A DNA stretch of 64,000 bases from Bettongia penicillata ogilbyi (lineage: Eukaryota; Chordata; Mammalia; Diprotodontia; Potoroidae), in contig JAJHZJ010000121.1 of the NCBI GenBank assembly GCA_023548195.1, positions 5,056,180 to 5,120,179 of the forward strand. The letters are read 5' to 3'. The translations under genes were made by a program, and so were the position numbers. Position 1 is the stretch's first letter. Each line of letters starts with the position of its first letter. Below the pieces are notes generated by a model. The model made no database searches, was not told where the DNA came from, and saw nothing but the letters and a program-made list of their open reading frames with translations. Shown here in pieces: positions 34,271 through 46,660 of the stretch.

Positions 34271-35460
34271 ATGTTATACAAAATAGGTAACTTTGATGGC
34301 ATTAAATTGAAAAATTTTTGCACAAACAAAGCCAATGCAACCAAGATTAAGAGGAAAGCAGAAAACTGGGAAAGAATTTTTACAACTAGTGTCTGTGATA
34401 AAGGCCTCATTTTTAAAATATTGGGAGAACTGAGTCAAATGTATCAGAATACAAGTCATTCCCCCAGTTGATAAATGATCAAAGAATATGAACAGGCAAT
34501 TTTTAGGGGAAGAAATTAATGTTATCTATAATCATATAAAAATGCTCTAAATCACTATTGATTAGAGAGATGCAAATCAAAACAACTCTGAGGTACCACA
34601 TCACGCCTATCAGATTGGCTAACATGAAAATCAGATTGGCCAAAACAGGAAAATGATACAAGTTGGAGAAGATGCGGGAGAGTTGGAACATGAATTCATT
34701 GTTGGTAGAGATATGAGCTAATCCAACCATTCTAGAAAGCAATTTGAAACTATGCCCCAAGGGCCATAAAAATGTGCATACCCTTTGACCTAGCAATACC
34801 ACTTCTAGGGCTGTATCCCAGGGAGCTCATAAAAATGGGAAAAAGATACATGTGTACAAAAATATTTATAGCAGCTCTTTTTATGGTGGGCAAGAACTGG
34901 AAATCAAGGGGATGCTCATCAATTGGGGAAGGGCTAATTAAGTTGTCATGTATGAATGCAATGGAATATTATTGTGCTATAAGAAATGATGAACAGGTGG
35001 ACTTCAGAAAACCTCGGGAAGACTTATATGAACTGATACTGAGAGAAGTGAGCAGAACCAGGAGAGCTTTATTCACAGTAACAGCCACAGTGCATGAGGA
35101 CTGTTTGTGACAGACTTAGCCCTTCACAGAAATGCAAGGTCCTAAAACATTTCCAAAAGACTCATGATGCAAAATTCCACCCACATCCAGAGAAAGAATT
35201 ATGGAGTCAGAATGCAGAATGAAGTAGACTGTTTTCTCCTTTGTTATGTTTTGTTTTGTTTTTCTCATGGTTTCTCCCATTTGTTTTAATTCTTCCATGC
35301 AACATGACTAATGTAAAAATATGTCTAATAAGAATGCATGTGTACTACCCACATAAGATTTCATGCTGTCTTGGAAAGGGAGAGGGGAGGGAGGGAGGGA
35401 GAGAACATTTGGAACTTATGGAAGTGATAGCTGAAAACTGAAAACAAATAAATTAATAAA
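34271..35460 (+). mobile_element. L1 3' end, 5'-truncated insertion with probable TSD
   Basis: About 1.2 kb. It encodes the L1 ORF2 C-terminal region: 34271-34471 (AENWERIFTTSVCDKGLIFK), IIREMQIKTTLRYHITPIR at about 34560, and the open frame 34772-35110 (PFDLAIPLLGLYPRE, FIAALFMVGKNW, NAMEYYCAIRNDEQVDFRKP). ORF2 ends with stops after 35110, followed by a 3'UTR that ends aaaactgaaaacaaataaatt. The flanks aaataagccctaaa (34257-34270) and aaataagtcccaaa (35470-35483) match at 12 of 14 and are a probable decayed TSD. Confidence 0.88.
34772..35110 (+). pseudogene. L1 ORF2 C-terminal remnant
   Basis: A 112-codon open stretch of the last part of L1 ORF2 (cysteine-rich C-terminal segment region). 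It is isolated from any reverse transcriptase domain and cannot act alone. Confidence 0.85.
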
Positions 35461-35483
35461 TTTGGAAGAAAATAAGTCCCAAA

Positions 35484-37204
35484 CTTAGGTCTTGGGGTCA
35501 ATAATTAAAACCACTCTATCCAGTTACACAAAGCATCTCATTCCTTAACCACTCTTGACCAATATATTTTCTATTCCTATAAGGATAGAAAACATGTAAT
35601 ATTTATATTTATGTTTCCGGCAATGCCAACCAATCAAGTCTAGATGTCATAGGTGTTTAATTTTTCTTGAACTGAATTGATTGTTCATAAAACCATTAAA
35701 AATTTACTTCTCTATTCTATATAGGGAAAGGAACATATGCATGACTGAAGATTTTCTTTGCATGGGGTCTAGTTCAATATCATAAAAGCTTAATTTTTGA
35801 AATCTGAAAAGAGGCCAGAAGATGTCATAGTTTTTATGAAGTAAAAGCACAGGAAGTTTGTTGTGAAATAACACTCTGTCCTAATTGTCCCCATCTTTTG
35901 ATCTTTTGTGTTGTTTTCTTTTTTTTTCATTTTGAGTGGAAAGCTTTCTGGTTCCTAAAAAAATTCTATTTTCCCCTCTCTTTTAAGCACATAACAGTGA
36001 AGGGACCCCATCATCAATGATTCTGCTCAGTACCTCACTGCAGGAAGTCCCACAGTTTTTACAAATGAGACTTGTCTCCACAGGTGGCATCTTTGTAGTT
36101 ATGTAGGACTTCTTGACATCCACTGAACTTTCTTAGGGTTTTTTTCCCTGTACCTTTCAATCCATTTAATTGCATTAAAAATAAGAGAAAATTGGAGAAT
36201 CCTTAGGATTCTTGAATCAAATGCTAGCTGGTAAACGCCAGGCTTTCTTTTGAGGTTTACTTCCAAGTTTTTTTCCATCTTTGTTTTTAAGTGAAATAGC
36301 ACACTCCAGGGCATTTAAAATTCTATAGTTATTTAGTTTTCAGTTTTGTATGTTTTTAGGCACTTGAAGTACTTAGCAATGTCACAAGGTATAATTCTTG
36401 CTGTGTACTATTCCTTTCCATTATTGTTTTTTAATATATATTTTTTTAAAGTCAGCTTTTCTAAAAGCAGCATACTGGGTGGGAGAAAGGAATAATTATC
36501 AAAAGCTGTGTTCCATTAGTTTATATTTTATCACCTTTTAAGACCTTAATTTTAAAGAATGGTCTATTACCTAAGGCTCTTGCATTTTAGTATTTGTTTC
36601 CAAGGTTCCCTCTGTTCTTGTTATTGCAGGTGTTCAAGCGTTCTTTCCAGGTACCTTATCCATATTCTTTGGTGACCTTATTATCCTTTTTCATGGGTCC
36701 ATTATTCTCTAAATGCAGGCAACTATTAAATATTCCTCTTTGTTCATATTGACTTTCTCTGTCAACATCTATTTTGTCCTACTCTATTCCATTCTATTTA
36801 CAAATATTTATTAAGTCTATATTATGCACCAGAAATCTTCCATCATCACTATTATGAACATATTTACCTCTGATTAATGAAAGTTATATAAAAGACAATA
36901 AAGAAAAAATGGCTTCCTTACAGAACTCTACAATGTTAGGTTCATGATAATGGTTAGAGGTGCAAACATTGCTAAGGATCCTGCGGTCATGATGCAAAAC
37001 TCTTCTTGATTTTCCATTAATATTATTTAGTTTTATTGTTTAGTCTTCTATAACATCTCTTTGCTACGTTTTTCTCCTCCAAGTTAAATCCTTGCTCTAG
37101 GCTTTATCTCCTGTACAGATTATTATTACATTTTGAAACCCATTCCTCTCGGTCTTCATCTTTTACATCACTCAAAAATATCCATCTTCCAGCTATTAGA
37201 GCAG
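35484..37204. other. Mostly unassigned, with L2 3'-end traces
   Basis: A degraded L2 3' end is likely at about 35590-35690 (gatgtcataggtgtttaatt) and further L2-like pieces at about 36780-36840 (caaatatttattaagtctat). No gene recognised. Confidence 0.45.
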
Positions 37205-37885
37205 TCTATTAGAATTTACTAAGTGTTTACTCCATGTCAGGAACTGTGCTAAGCTCTGAGGATACAAAGAAAGGCAAAAAAAGTTCCCAGTTTCAAGCAT
37301 GTCATAATCCAATAGAGAAGACAAAACAGACAAAATTTGGACAAACCAGATAGGTACAAGATAAATCGGCAGGAGTTTCAAAGGAAAGGTACTAAGACTA
37401 AGGAATGTGGAGAAAGGTTTGTTGCAGGGTATAGAAATTTAGTGAAGATGTGCAGGAATCAGAGAAGCTAGGAGACTGGGCTAAGATAAGAGACAGTGTT
37501 CCAGACATGAGGGGATAGACTTTGACAAAGCTTGCAGTTGAGAGATGGAATTCCATTTGAAAGTGACAGGAAGAAAGCCAGTGTCACTAGATCAGAGAAA
37601 TTAGGTTTGGAATAAGGACTAAGAACATTGGAAAGGTAGGAAGGAGATAGGTTACATAAGAGATGCATAAAGTCAGAAAGAGGTTTTTATACTTGATCCT
37701 AGAGGTAATAAGGAGCCACTGGAGTTTTTAAATGGGTTGTGTGTGATATGTTCAGACTTCCACTTTAGGAAGATCAATTGGCAATTGAGTAGATGGTGGA
37801 CTGAAGAAATATTTAAGCCAGAGAAACAAGCTAGAAGGCAACTGCAGTAGCCCAGGCATGAGATGAGGTTCTGCACCAAGATGAT
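37205..37885 (-). repeat. L2 LINE (antisense), long fragment
   Basis: Collinear with reversed L2: gtcaggaactgtgctaagct, ctgaggatacaaagaaaggc, gtgttccagacatgagggga, aagccagtgtcactagatca, aggtaataaggagccactgg, aggcaactgcagtagcccag. Open frames on the minus strand here (37196-37903) are relics or chance. A (TA)n run at 37885-37912 follows. Confidence 0.75.
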
Positions 37886-38254
37886 ATATACATATATATA
37901 CATATATATAAAATGAAAAACATATATTTATGACTAGTTAATTGAAAAGGAGTGATTATTCCAATGCTTCATAATGGCATGAAGACAATAATGGGTTCTC
38001 AAAGGCTGTTGCTATGGAGAGGAAGGGAAGGTTGGACAAGTTCTATATCAAGCTAAAAAGACTTCAAGATTATATGCATGTTATCTGAGAATCATCCTGT
38101 GATTAGTTAATTTCATAGAATCTCATAATTAAGAGTAAGGCTACTAATTGTCCTTAGCCACAAGAAATCATGAAGAAATGTCCACTATGAGCTGTAACTT
38201 CTCTTAGGGGAGAGAATATAAAACAATGAAATCACAAAGCTTTGAAAATATAAG

Positions 38255-38365
38255 CTTCTTGACAGGAAACTATTTTTGTTTTTAGTTTTTCTTTTCCTTC
38301 GCATCCTTAGCACTTAGCACATGGAAGGTGCTAAATTAAAGCTTGCTGAATTAATGAATATATGA
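38255..38365 (+). repeat. L2 LINE 3' end
   Basis: Reads aagcttcttgacaggaaact, ttcgcatccttagcacttag, cacatggaaggtgctaaatt. Confidence 0.65.
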
Positions 38366-38604
38366 AAAGCAACTTCCATCTTGGTTTTTAGAATATTCTT
38401 CAATTTATCTCACTGAATGAATTCGATTCAGTGCTTAATCCAATAAACTCTCATGAACCACTTCACTCCAACCAAATTTCTTTCTTACTTCTCTGTTTTG
38501 CCATTTGCTAAGTAACTTCTTATTCATGGATGGATTCCAATTCCACATTTGTAAATCTACATTTTTTTTTCAAAAGCATTTAAATCTTATCATGTTTAAA
38601 AATA

Positions 38605-38852
38605 GGGCAGCTAGGTAGCACAGGGTAGAGTGCCAGGCCTGGAGTCAGGAAGACCTGATTTCTAATCTAGCCTCAGACACTTTTATTTTTGATATATCAC
38701 CCTGAGCAAGTCATTTAACCCTGCTTGCCTCAGTTTGCTTAACTGTAAAATGAGGTGGAAGATGAAATGGCAAAATTGCTTTCCAAAGAAAACACCAAAA
38801 GGAGTCATAAACAGTCAGACATGACTGAAAATGACTAAAAAGCAACAAAAAA
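38605..38852 (+). mobile_element. MAR1-type SINE, full length
   Basis: Consensus order: gggcagctaggtagcacagg, ggagtcaggaagacctgatt, tagcctcagacac, gagcaagtcatttaaccctg, gcctcagtttgcttaactgt, aaatggcaaaattgctttcc, caccaaaaggagtcataaac, agtcagacatgactgaaaatg. No clear TSD. Confidence 0.9.
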
Positions 38853-40430
38853 CTTCTAAGAATCCTAATTTGATTAAGCAGAATCAAGAGACAATATTGC
38901 AGCTGTCACTGCATTTACCACTCACCAAATCACAAGCAGAAAAATATCTCCATCTAAGGAAAATTCAGCAGATACTATCCATCTTTTAATCTACAATCCC
39001 TTGCAAATACTGATTATAAAATATAAACTGAAATTTATTAATTATAATTAAATTATAAAATATAAAACACAAACTGAAAGCTGGTAGAGGGTGTATACTA
39101 TTAGAGCTTAATAGTCTTCCAAAATTCAGCTTGTATTCAACATATTTCTTATTTCTATTAGAAAATAGTTCAGTGTAAACTGAATTGTGTCAATATTTTC
39201 ACCATGAAAATGTCTTGATTTAAAAAAATATTCAGGAATCTACTATTATGCAGTGAGGAGACATGCACAAATACATTTCTGCAACTTGCTTATTTCACAA
39301 GTTTGCAAATCGTGTAGAAATATGTAGATGACAGAACAGCAATATATTCAGAGGTACTAGCACAAACGACACGCATTTTCATCACAAGAAGCAAAAAACT
39401 GTCAGTTTGTAAGTTTGTGCATCAGTTCCAAAGGAATGTTCACCTTTAAACAGGCTATTTGCAACTCCTTCAGTCATCTTTAGCTACATAATCAGATAAA
39501 TTAGTATATTAATGTATATTGTGCCTTTTTATCTGTATAGTATCTTACCTTAACAGAGGAGCAAAGTTGATGATCTTTTATATATGTTTTTCAATCCCAG
39601 TGCATATATGATCTGATTTCATAAAATATTACATTAAAATTATGTGCCTTAAATTAGGGAAGAATGCAATTTTATTTTTGAAAGCTCTGAAGTCTACAAA
39701 TATGAATTTATCCAATAAAATAGTCTACTGAGATGGGTTACTTAACATGAAGTTTCATTAACAAATGTATCAATAATTTCAAAATTAATCAGCTAATATG
39801 ATGACTTGCTAGATCTTTGCCATTAGTGACATAAATAATTAACATGCTAATTTTCATAGCAGATGATAAGGCTTAAATAACTCATAATTAAAGATCTCAA
39901 CCATTTGTCATAACTAGGAAAAGTGTCTCTAGAGTTGTCAAGATTTGCCAAATACTTTACATATTTAATGGCATCATCTGTTGATATTAAAAGCCAATCT
40001 GTACTCAAAATTTCTGAAAGTGAACACTGCTATCCAATCTCACTAATTCAGCAAAAGCACAGTATGTTCCTGGACTGTGATTCTCAATATGCTTTGTTAA
40101 TAGAGAAGTTCTTTTTTATTATTGTATTGTTATAGTTCCTAATGATAATATCAACAACTTTTACTAGAATGGTAAAAAAATTATATAATGTAACACTCCA
40201 AATAGAATGGATATTTTCGCACACAAATCATTTCACCTCTTACTATAGTATAAGCATGTCAATGTAAGATTCATCTATTATAATCAGTTTATGATAAAAT
40301 GAGAGATCTTTCTTTGGAAAAACGAAGAAGCACATTACAGATTCACTAAAAGGGCAATTAAATAGGAAGTCAATATATTCACATACTTAAAATGAATGCA
40401 ATGAAATCATTACAAACACTAAATTCACTC
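38853..40430. other. Repeat-poor AT-rich interval, possible conserved noncoding region
   Basis: After about 39120 I recognise no repeat for 1.3 kb, which is unusual here. The interval is rich in TAATTA/ATTA-type homeodomain cores (ataaataattaacatgctaa, ctcataattaaagatc) and CpG-poor. Whether it is under constraint cannot be judged without alignment. The open frame at 39923-40135 shows no protein feature. Confidence 0.35.
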
Positions 40431-40435
40431 CTTCC

Positions 40436-40860
40436 TCTTTTCTTTTGCTTTCCAAATTTTATTCATCCTTTAAGGCTCCTCTCAGGTTCCATTTCCTTCT
40501 CTGCACTTGATTTTTTTCTTGCTCTCATTGTCCATGCAATATTTTAACATATGATCATATGTATACTCTGTTTCATATGAACATGTGCCCCATGTCAGGA
40601 ATGACCTTTTTCTTTGCCTTTTCCTTTTATAATCTGTTTAAGCATCATCTATGTAAAGTCTTCCCTGTTCCCCCTAACTACTGCTGCCCTCTCTCATAAA
40701 ACTACATTTTAAGTCTCTCATATTCATATATGTATATGTTGTTTTTCCAGACAGAAGTAAGTTCCCTGAAGTCAGTTACTATATAATTTATTTTTTCATC
40801 CCTTGCATCTAGCATAATACTCAACATTCAGTGGGTATTTAAATGTGTTTGTTCAAGGAT
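40436..40860 (+). repeat. L2 LINE 3' region with terminus
   Basis: Sense L2: ttcatcctttaaggctcctc, taaagtcttccctgttcccc, agtaagttccctgaagtcag, cttgcatctagcataatact, gtgggtatttaaatgtgttt. Confidence 0.75.
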
Positions 40861-41024
40861 GTCTTTTCTAATGGATTGGGATCCATTTGATCAGATTAAC
40901 TGGAATCAACCAATTGTGTTACACTAGGCATTACTTCTCTTTGATCTCCATTTTTTCATGTACATTTTCATGTTTGGAGAAAATGATCTCTTAATTTCTC
41001 AAATTAACATTCTATGATATATTT

Positions 41025-41272
41025 TTTGTTGTAGAGTCCTTTCAGCCATGGTAGATTCTTTGTGATCCCATTTGACGTTTTCTCAGCAAAGATACTGGAG
41101 TGGCTTGCCATTTCCTTCTTCAGGTCTTTTTACAGATGAGAAACTGAGGCAAAAGTGACCTAACTAGTATAACAGAGCTACTAGGTTTCTGAGGTCAAAT
41201 CTGAGCTCTCTATGAGTACTCTTCGTGACTCCAGGCCGGGCACTCTATCCACTGTAGTACCTAGCTGCCCAT
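41025..41272 (-). mobile_element. MAR1-type SINE, full length
   Basis: Antisense order: gttgtagagtcctttcagcc, tttgtgatcccatttgacgt, agatactggagtggcttgcc, atttccttcttcaggtcttt, gatgagaaactgaggcaaaa, ctctatccactgtagtacct, agctgccc. Confidence 0.9.
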
Positions 41273-41989
41273 GGGATATTTATATCACAACATCTGGTAC
41301 AATGCAAGGCCATAGAAGGTATTCAAATATTGTATGAATTCAAACTGTCTTTAAAGTATGTACTTCTAAAATATTAACTCATTAATATATTATTAGGACC
41401 ACAATCAATGAGTTGCCTAGCTCTCTTCCAATGAGCATACATTTTTCCCTTTTTTACATCACTTAATCTTAATAAAATGTTGGATACATAGCTTTTGCTT
41501 AATAAATACCTATTGCTTAATAAATCCTCAAGCATTTATTCGATAACAATAACTCAACAAACTGATAGAGTTGCTGAACTTTGCTCCAACTGTTCTTTTT
41601 TTTAAAAGACATTCTAAAACCATCAATCAAAAAGATATAGCAAGTCTATCTTTATAGAGAAAAGCAGTTTACTTTTAGTAAATTTGGAAAATATCCAGTG
41701 AATCCCTATTGTGACTCCCTTTCTTCCAATAGTTCATAAAGAAACTCCATTTTCTACAAGGGAAGACATTTTCCTTCAAATTAAATACAGTGTTTTTTTA
41801 CAGTAAGGGCCCTTACTCATGTGCTCTACCCTAATTTGGCAATTATATTTGCTAACAACATCCATGCTGTTCTTTTATCCATGGCTGTTTGTAAATATAG
41901 AATTTTCCCTATATCCCATATCATATTAGTCTTTCAGAATTTATCTCATCCCTAATCTAATCTTATTTCCTACAGGAAATTCATGCTAT

Positions 41990-42285
41990 CACTTCCAATC
42001 TTGAATACCCTTCCAGACTCTTTTCTACTTATGTAAGTCCTGCCTATCCTTCAAGAGTGAGCTAAAGGCACACCTCCTACATCAAACCCAACCATCAGTC
42101 ATTTTTCGCTTCTTCAAACTCCTAGAATACTCATTGCCTGTATCTTTCTCTTGGCAATTTATCCAGTGTGCTACATTACCAGTTAATGGGTATATGTTTG
42201 CCTTCTCTGCCCAGTGAAATAGTAAGTACTTATACAAGAAGGATCATGTTTCATGCACATTTTAAATCCTTCCACCTTAGATGCC
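41990..42285 (+). repeat. L2 LINE 3' region
   Basis: Sense L2: cttgaatacccttccagact, cctgcctatccttcaagagt, gagctaaaggcacacctcct, ctttctcttggcaatttatc. Confidence 0.65.
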
Positions 42286-42685
42286 AAAAAAAATTTTTTT
42301 TCAAGTCATAAGACAGTAGAGCTGGAAAAAGTCTTCATTGGCTAAGTGAACATGTAACCTGATAGTCTTTCTTCACTTGTAAAATAGGGATAACAATTTT
42401 TATATATAGATGAATCATAGAAATTTTATGTTGAGGATAGCTTATCAATGTGGATATATTATATTTTGATACCTGGAGGGATATTTTCTAATCAATGTAA
42501 ACATTCCTCCCAGTGGCACAGGTTGCAACTCATGCTAGCCTTTCTCATGTGTGACTGTTGTCTGCATCTTTCCCTTAGAGCCCAACATTTTGTTTTACTA
42601 AAGCAAGTGCTTTGTTGTAGCCAACTGAACAAAAAGTCAGATGGACTATGGTATTCTCTATACCTTTGAGTCAATTATTCTTTCT
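42286..42685. other. Unassigned sequence
   Basis: A weak SINE resemblance at 42305-42410 (agtagagctggaaaaagtct, cacttgtaaaatagggataa). The open frame 42448-42669 has no supporting feature. Confidence 0.45.
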
Positions 42686-42689
42686 TTTA

Positions 42690-43368
42690 AATTTGAACTC
42701 TGCTCCAGGGATGGAAGGGAAATTGTCTTGGCTTTCTTTTGCCAGAAATTGCAGACACAGGCTGTTTTTCTGCTGCTGCACTAGACCCTCCTGTCTGGTG
42801 CTGTGCTGAGGATAGAGTAGAGGGGTGGCTGGTGCTGCTGGAGACCTTAGGGGTCTGGTATCTTACCTGGTACTAAAGCTGGGGTCCTAGTGGTAGTGTC
42901 TAGTATGTGTTTAGGCCAGTAGGGGTGTTTCTGCATTTCCCTGGGGATATACTGAAGCATGTGGTGGTCTTCCCACTGGTGGTTGCCCAGGGCTACACTG
43001 AAGTGCATGGTAGCTCTCAGAGATGGAATCTATCCCATCCCCTAGCTGTGCTGAGGCATGTAGGGCATCCTGGTGTTAGTGTTTGCCTGTTCCATTGCAC
43101 TAGGACTCAGGATCTCCCACTGGGTTGCTGAGCTGGGGCTTGCTGCTGGCTTTCTGGGATATTTCCTGTCCTAGACTGAATTCTCCTTTTCCCTGAATGA
43201 GACACTTTTCCTGTCAATCTCCCAAGTTTCTTGGGCTCAAAAATTACATCACCCCATCTCTTTGGTGGTTCTGCTGTTCCAGGCTTTATGTTGTAGTTGT
43301 TTGGAAGATAACATTAAAGAGTTATGGCAATTTACTGCATAGCCTACCATCTTGGCTCCTGGAAGTTC
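42690..43368 (-). mobile_element. Isolated L1 5' end (5'UTR only), 3' part absent
   Basis: The reverse complement starts gaacttccaggagccaagatg, the same 5' terminus as the L1 at 16814, and runs about 680 bp through a CA/AG-rich 5'UTR (ccagcagcaagccccagctc, ccagcagcaccagccacccc) to about 42690. No ORF1, ORF2 or A-tail follows on this strand. Typical L1 loss is at the 5' end, so retention of only the 5' end is unusual. The open frames at 42907-43131 and 43197-43385 (+) are antisense and not genes. Confidence 0.8.
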
Positions 43369-43484
43369 TATCACCATCTTTGTAGAAGCAAAAAGGTGTT
43401 TTTTCAGCACTGAGGGCTACTTTGTATTTTTCTGTCAGTAGATGGAGTGCTTACCTTGACATCATCATGGATCTTTAAAATATT

Positions 43485-43655
43485 TAATAATAATTGTAAT
43501 AACACCTAGCATTTATATAGTGCTTTAAGATTTGCAAATCATTTTACATATAATGTCTCTTTTTATTCTCAGGACAATTCTAAGGAATAGGTGCGTATTA
43601 ACTTCATTTTACAAAGAAGACAACAGGCTGGGAAAGGATGACTGGCCCAGGTAAA
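43485..43655 (-). repeat. MIR/CORE-type SINE
   Basis: Antisense: aataataattgtaataacac, ctagcatttatatagtgctt, taagatttgcaaatcatttt, acttcattttacaaagaaga. Truncated at an A-run at 43653-43668. Confidence 0.75.
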
Positions 43656-43699
43656 AAAAAAAAAAAAAGTCTTATTATACAGACAATATGCCAACAAGT

Positions 43700-44170
43700 A
43701 AGGCATTCCTCTATTTAGTATTCATTCCTGTCTCACAAAGAACCATAAGATTTTCTTTCTCCCAATTTAAAGGTCGTTCAAGTACTTCCTTGACTACAAA
43801 ATAAAATATCCTTGAGTTCTGCCCTCAGACCAATCAGTCAGTGCCGTCTCCTTCCCTCAGCAGGGTCCACTCTTAAAACCCAGCCCGTTTCTGTTTTCCA
43901 CTGGCACGGGGCTTTCTCTCCACTTTTCTAGGTCTGAGAACAATAAGGATTTAGCCTCCAACTGTCGTCTTTCAGTCTTGGTAACCTGGCCCTATTCTTC
44001 CTAGAGACTTATGGCTAGCTTCCTTGTTAGCCTTTGCAAGGTAATTACATACAGCTGCAAGCTAATTAACCCCTCCAGGTGTCCTCCCTTAGGTTAGAGT
44101 GCGGGCTTGGGCTTAGGACACAAGCCTGTTACAACATTGGGAAGATTAATTTCGGGCTGCCATTTCCTTA
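43700..44170 (+). repeat. Possible LTR fragment (weak)
   Basis: GC-richer than its surroundings, with accaatcagtcagtgccg (CCAAT-like), gagaacaataaggatttagc (poly(A)-signal-like position) and tgttacaaca near the end. No paired LTR, primer-binding site or TSD was found, so the call is only a suggestion. Confidence 0.25.
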
Positions 44171-44544
44171 CATTTGAGAATCCTTTAAGCAATATTGGAG
44201 GGGAAAGGCAGCTACACACAAACACAAAAAAATTATTTTTGAAATAATCACAAGTACAAAAGTAGTTAACACTGGGAAAATGAAAAAAAAACACAAGAAA
44301 GTTTCATAAGAGAATAAAACCGTTTTTTCCCCTTTACTACCACAAAATAGGATCAGTAGATAATTTTTGAGGAGTATACATTATTTTTGAATAATCTAAG
44401 GGGTTATTCTGGTGTGACCCAGTCTTTTCTCCGAAATAAAACATGTTGTTTTAATTTATACATGAAATAAGGCCAGACCCTGAAAGAATCCAGGTCAAAG
44501 TTCAAAGAAATGAGGACGCTAAGTAAGAATGGAAATAGCGAGTG

Positions 44545-44740
44545 ATAGAGTCCAGCGGATAAGGATCTTGGTTGTGAATACAGAGGGTCTGACTTAGCAT
44601 CTCAGTTCTTCAGCTCAGTAACTGAGTAACCTTGAGCAAAACATCTAACCTTTCTGATGCTCAGTTTCTGTATTTTGAAAATAGAGGGGTTGGACTCAAA
44701 GATCTCTAACATTTCTGCCTGCTCTAACTACATAATACTA
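44545..44740 (+). repeat. MIR/CORE-type SINE
   Basis: Reads gtgatagagtccagcggata, gtaaccttgagcaaaacatc, gatgctcagtttctgtattt, ggttggactcaaagatctct, aacatttctgcctgctctaa. Confidence 0.75.
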
Positions 44741-45116
44741 TGAAAGCGAACTGTCCAAATGCTAAACTTCTGCAGACTCAGATGATCATTGCCATCATTC
44801 AAAACATTAATGTAACCATGGAAATGTAGAAATATATGAAACATATATCTATTTACCCAAGGGAACCAGACTATTAGGATGGCATTTTATGTTCTTCCCT
44901 AGAGTGCAAAATTAGCCACTTATGGTGATAATATATTATACTACTAGGGTACTAAATGTAGTACTGTTTTAAAAAGCACAATCCCTCTTTCCTTCCTTGA
45001 TATCTACCATTTTCATTAACATATCCTTTGTAATACAGATGGTTTGATGGAATTTGCATTATTATTTAGATGCCGGTTCCCTAATATTCCTCCAAATTGT
45101 TGAAAGACAATTTGCT

Positions 45117-45290
45117 TTGCTCAATAAAATTCTAGAGTTAGAACCAGGAAAGCCTGGTTTCAAGTCTCCTTTCTGCTACATCCAGCTATGTAATCCCAGA
45201 CAAGACATTTAACTTGTCTCCCTATCTGTAAAATAAGGTCAGAATGATAGCCTCCAAGTTTCTTTTCATCACTGAAATTCTCTGAAAAAT
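45117..45290 (+). repeat. SINE, degraded
   Basis: Reads gaaccaggaaagcctggttt, caagtctcctttctgctaca, cagacaagacatttaacttg, ccctatctgtaaaataagg. Confidence 0.65.
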
Positions 45291-45480
45291 ATATTTTATT
45301 AATTATTTTCAATGACATTTAAAAGTTTTTTAACATTCGTTTCTTAAAATTTTGAATTGCAAAGTCTCTCTTCCTGCCTACCCTTCTCACACCCCTGGAG
45401 AGAGCAAACAATATATAATTATACACATCATTGAAATTCTAAGTTTTTTTTTAAACCTCACCCATATATTATTTTGATTA
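45291..45480 (-). repeat. Probable L1 3'UTR fragment (antisense)
   Basis: Reads tttattaattattttcaatg, cattcgtttcttaaaatttt, gaattgcaaagtctctcttc, resembling a reversed marsupial L1 3' end from memory. Confidence 0.4.
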
Positions 45481-45585
45481 TATTCCATAGCAAAGGTAAA
45501 TCAGAATCTAAAGTCTAAACATTTTTTCTTCTTTCTTCCACAATTCCTTAATTCATAAAGTGAATGACCAACATAAGATAACCCT

Positions 45586-45601
45586 CCATTATAGGCTTTT
45601 C
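45586..45601. repeat. Target-site duplication, left copy
   Basis: ccattataggcttttc, identical to 48583-48598. It defines the half-L1 insertion between them. Confidence 0.95.
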
Positions 45602-45626
45602 TTTTTTTTTTTTTTTTTTTTTTTTT
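45602..45626 (-). repeat. Half-L1 A-tail (25 T on + strand)
   Basis: An uninterrupted run of 25 T directly after the left TSD copy, preceded in element orientation by an aataaa signal at about 45633-45650. Confidence 0.9.
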
Positions 45627-46258
45627 ATTAATTTATTTATTTAGCTTTTTACTTTCATTTTCACAAATTTTTGGGTTCCAAATTTTCTCCCCTTTTCTCC
45701 CCTCCCCCCACCCCAATACCCCAAGCAATCTAATTTTCCCTATCTTCAATCTGTCCTCTCTTCTGTCATCCCTCCCTTCCCTTGTCTCTATCTTCTCTTT
45801 TCTCCTGTAGGGCCAGATGACTTTCTATTCCTCATTAACTGTATGTCTTCTTTCCTAGTTGCAACAACAATACTAAACAATTGTTCCTGAAACTTTGAGT
45901 TCCAAATTCTCCCCATCCCTCCCTCCCCATCCATTCCCTTTGGTACGGCAGGCAATTCATTATAGGCCATATCTGTGTAGCTTTGCAAGTGACCTTCCTG
46001 ATAGTCGTGTTGTGTAAGACTAACTGAATTGCCATCCCTCTTAACCTGCCCCTCATTGTTTCTCTTCTGTCCTTTGATCCTGTTCCTCCCCAAGTGTTGA
46101 CTTTCAATTACTCCCTCCTCCCTTTGCCCTCCCTTCCATCATCCCCCCCCCAATATCTCCTTCTCCCCCGCTTTCTTATACTGTAAGATAGGTTTTCATA
46201 CCAAAATGAGTGTGCATTTCACTCCTTCGTTTAGTCAAATGTGATGAGGGTAAACTTT

Positions 46259-46288
46259 TGTTTGTTTGTTTGTTTGTTTGTTTGTTTT
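46259..46288. repeat. (TTTG)n microsatellite in half-L1 3'UTR
   Basis: Seven or more tttg units on the + strand inside the 3'UTR of copy 4. Copy 3 has no such expansion at the matching place (near 29800), so it expanded after or in the source of copy 4. Confidence 0.85.
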
Positions 46289-46660
46289 TTCCCTCAGCTC
46301 TCCTCTTTTTCCCTCCACTAAAAACATCTCCTACTTGCCTCTTAAATGACATATAGTTACCCCCTTCCATTTCCCCCTCTTTCCTCTCACTACATTTCTC
46401 TCTCACCATTTACCTTAATTTCTTTTAAGGTATGGTCCCATCCTATTCAGTTCAATCTGTGCTCTCTGTCTCTGCATGTGAATGCATGTGTGTATGTGTG
46501 TGCATGCGTGTACATGTGTATGTGTGATCCCACCAACCACCCAGATACTGAAAAGTTTTAAGAGTTAGAAATATTGTCCTTCCCTGTATGAATGCAAACA
46601 GTTCATTTCTGGTAAGTCCCTTAATACTTCTCCTTGCTGTTTACTTTTGCATGCTTCCTC

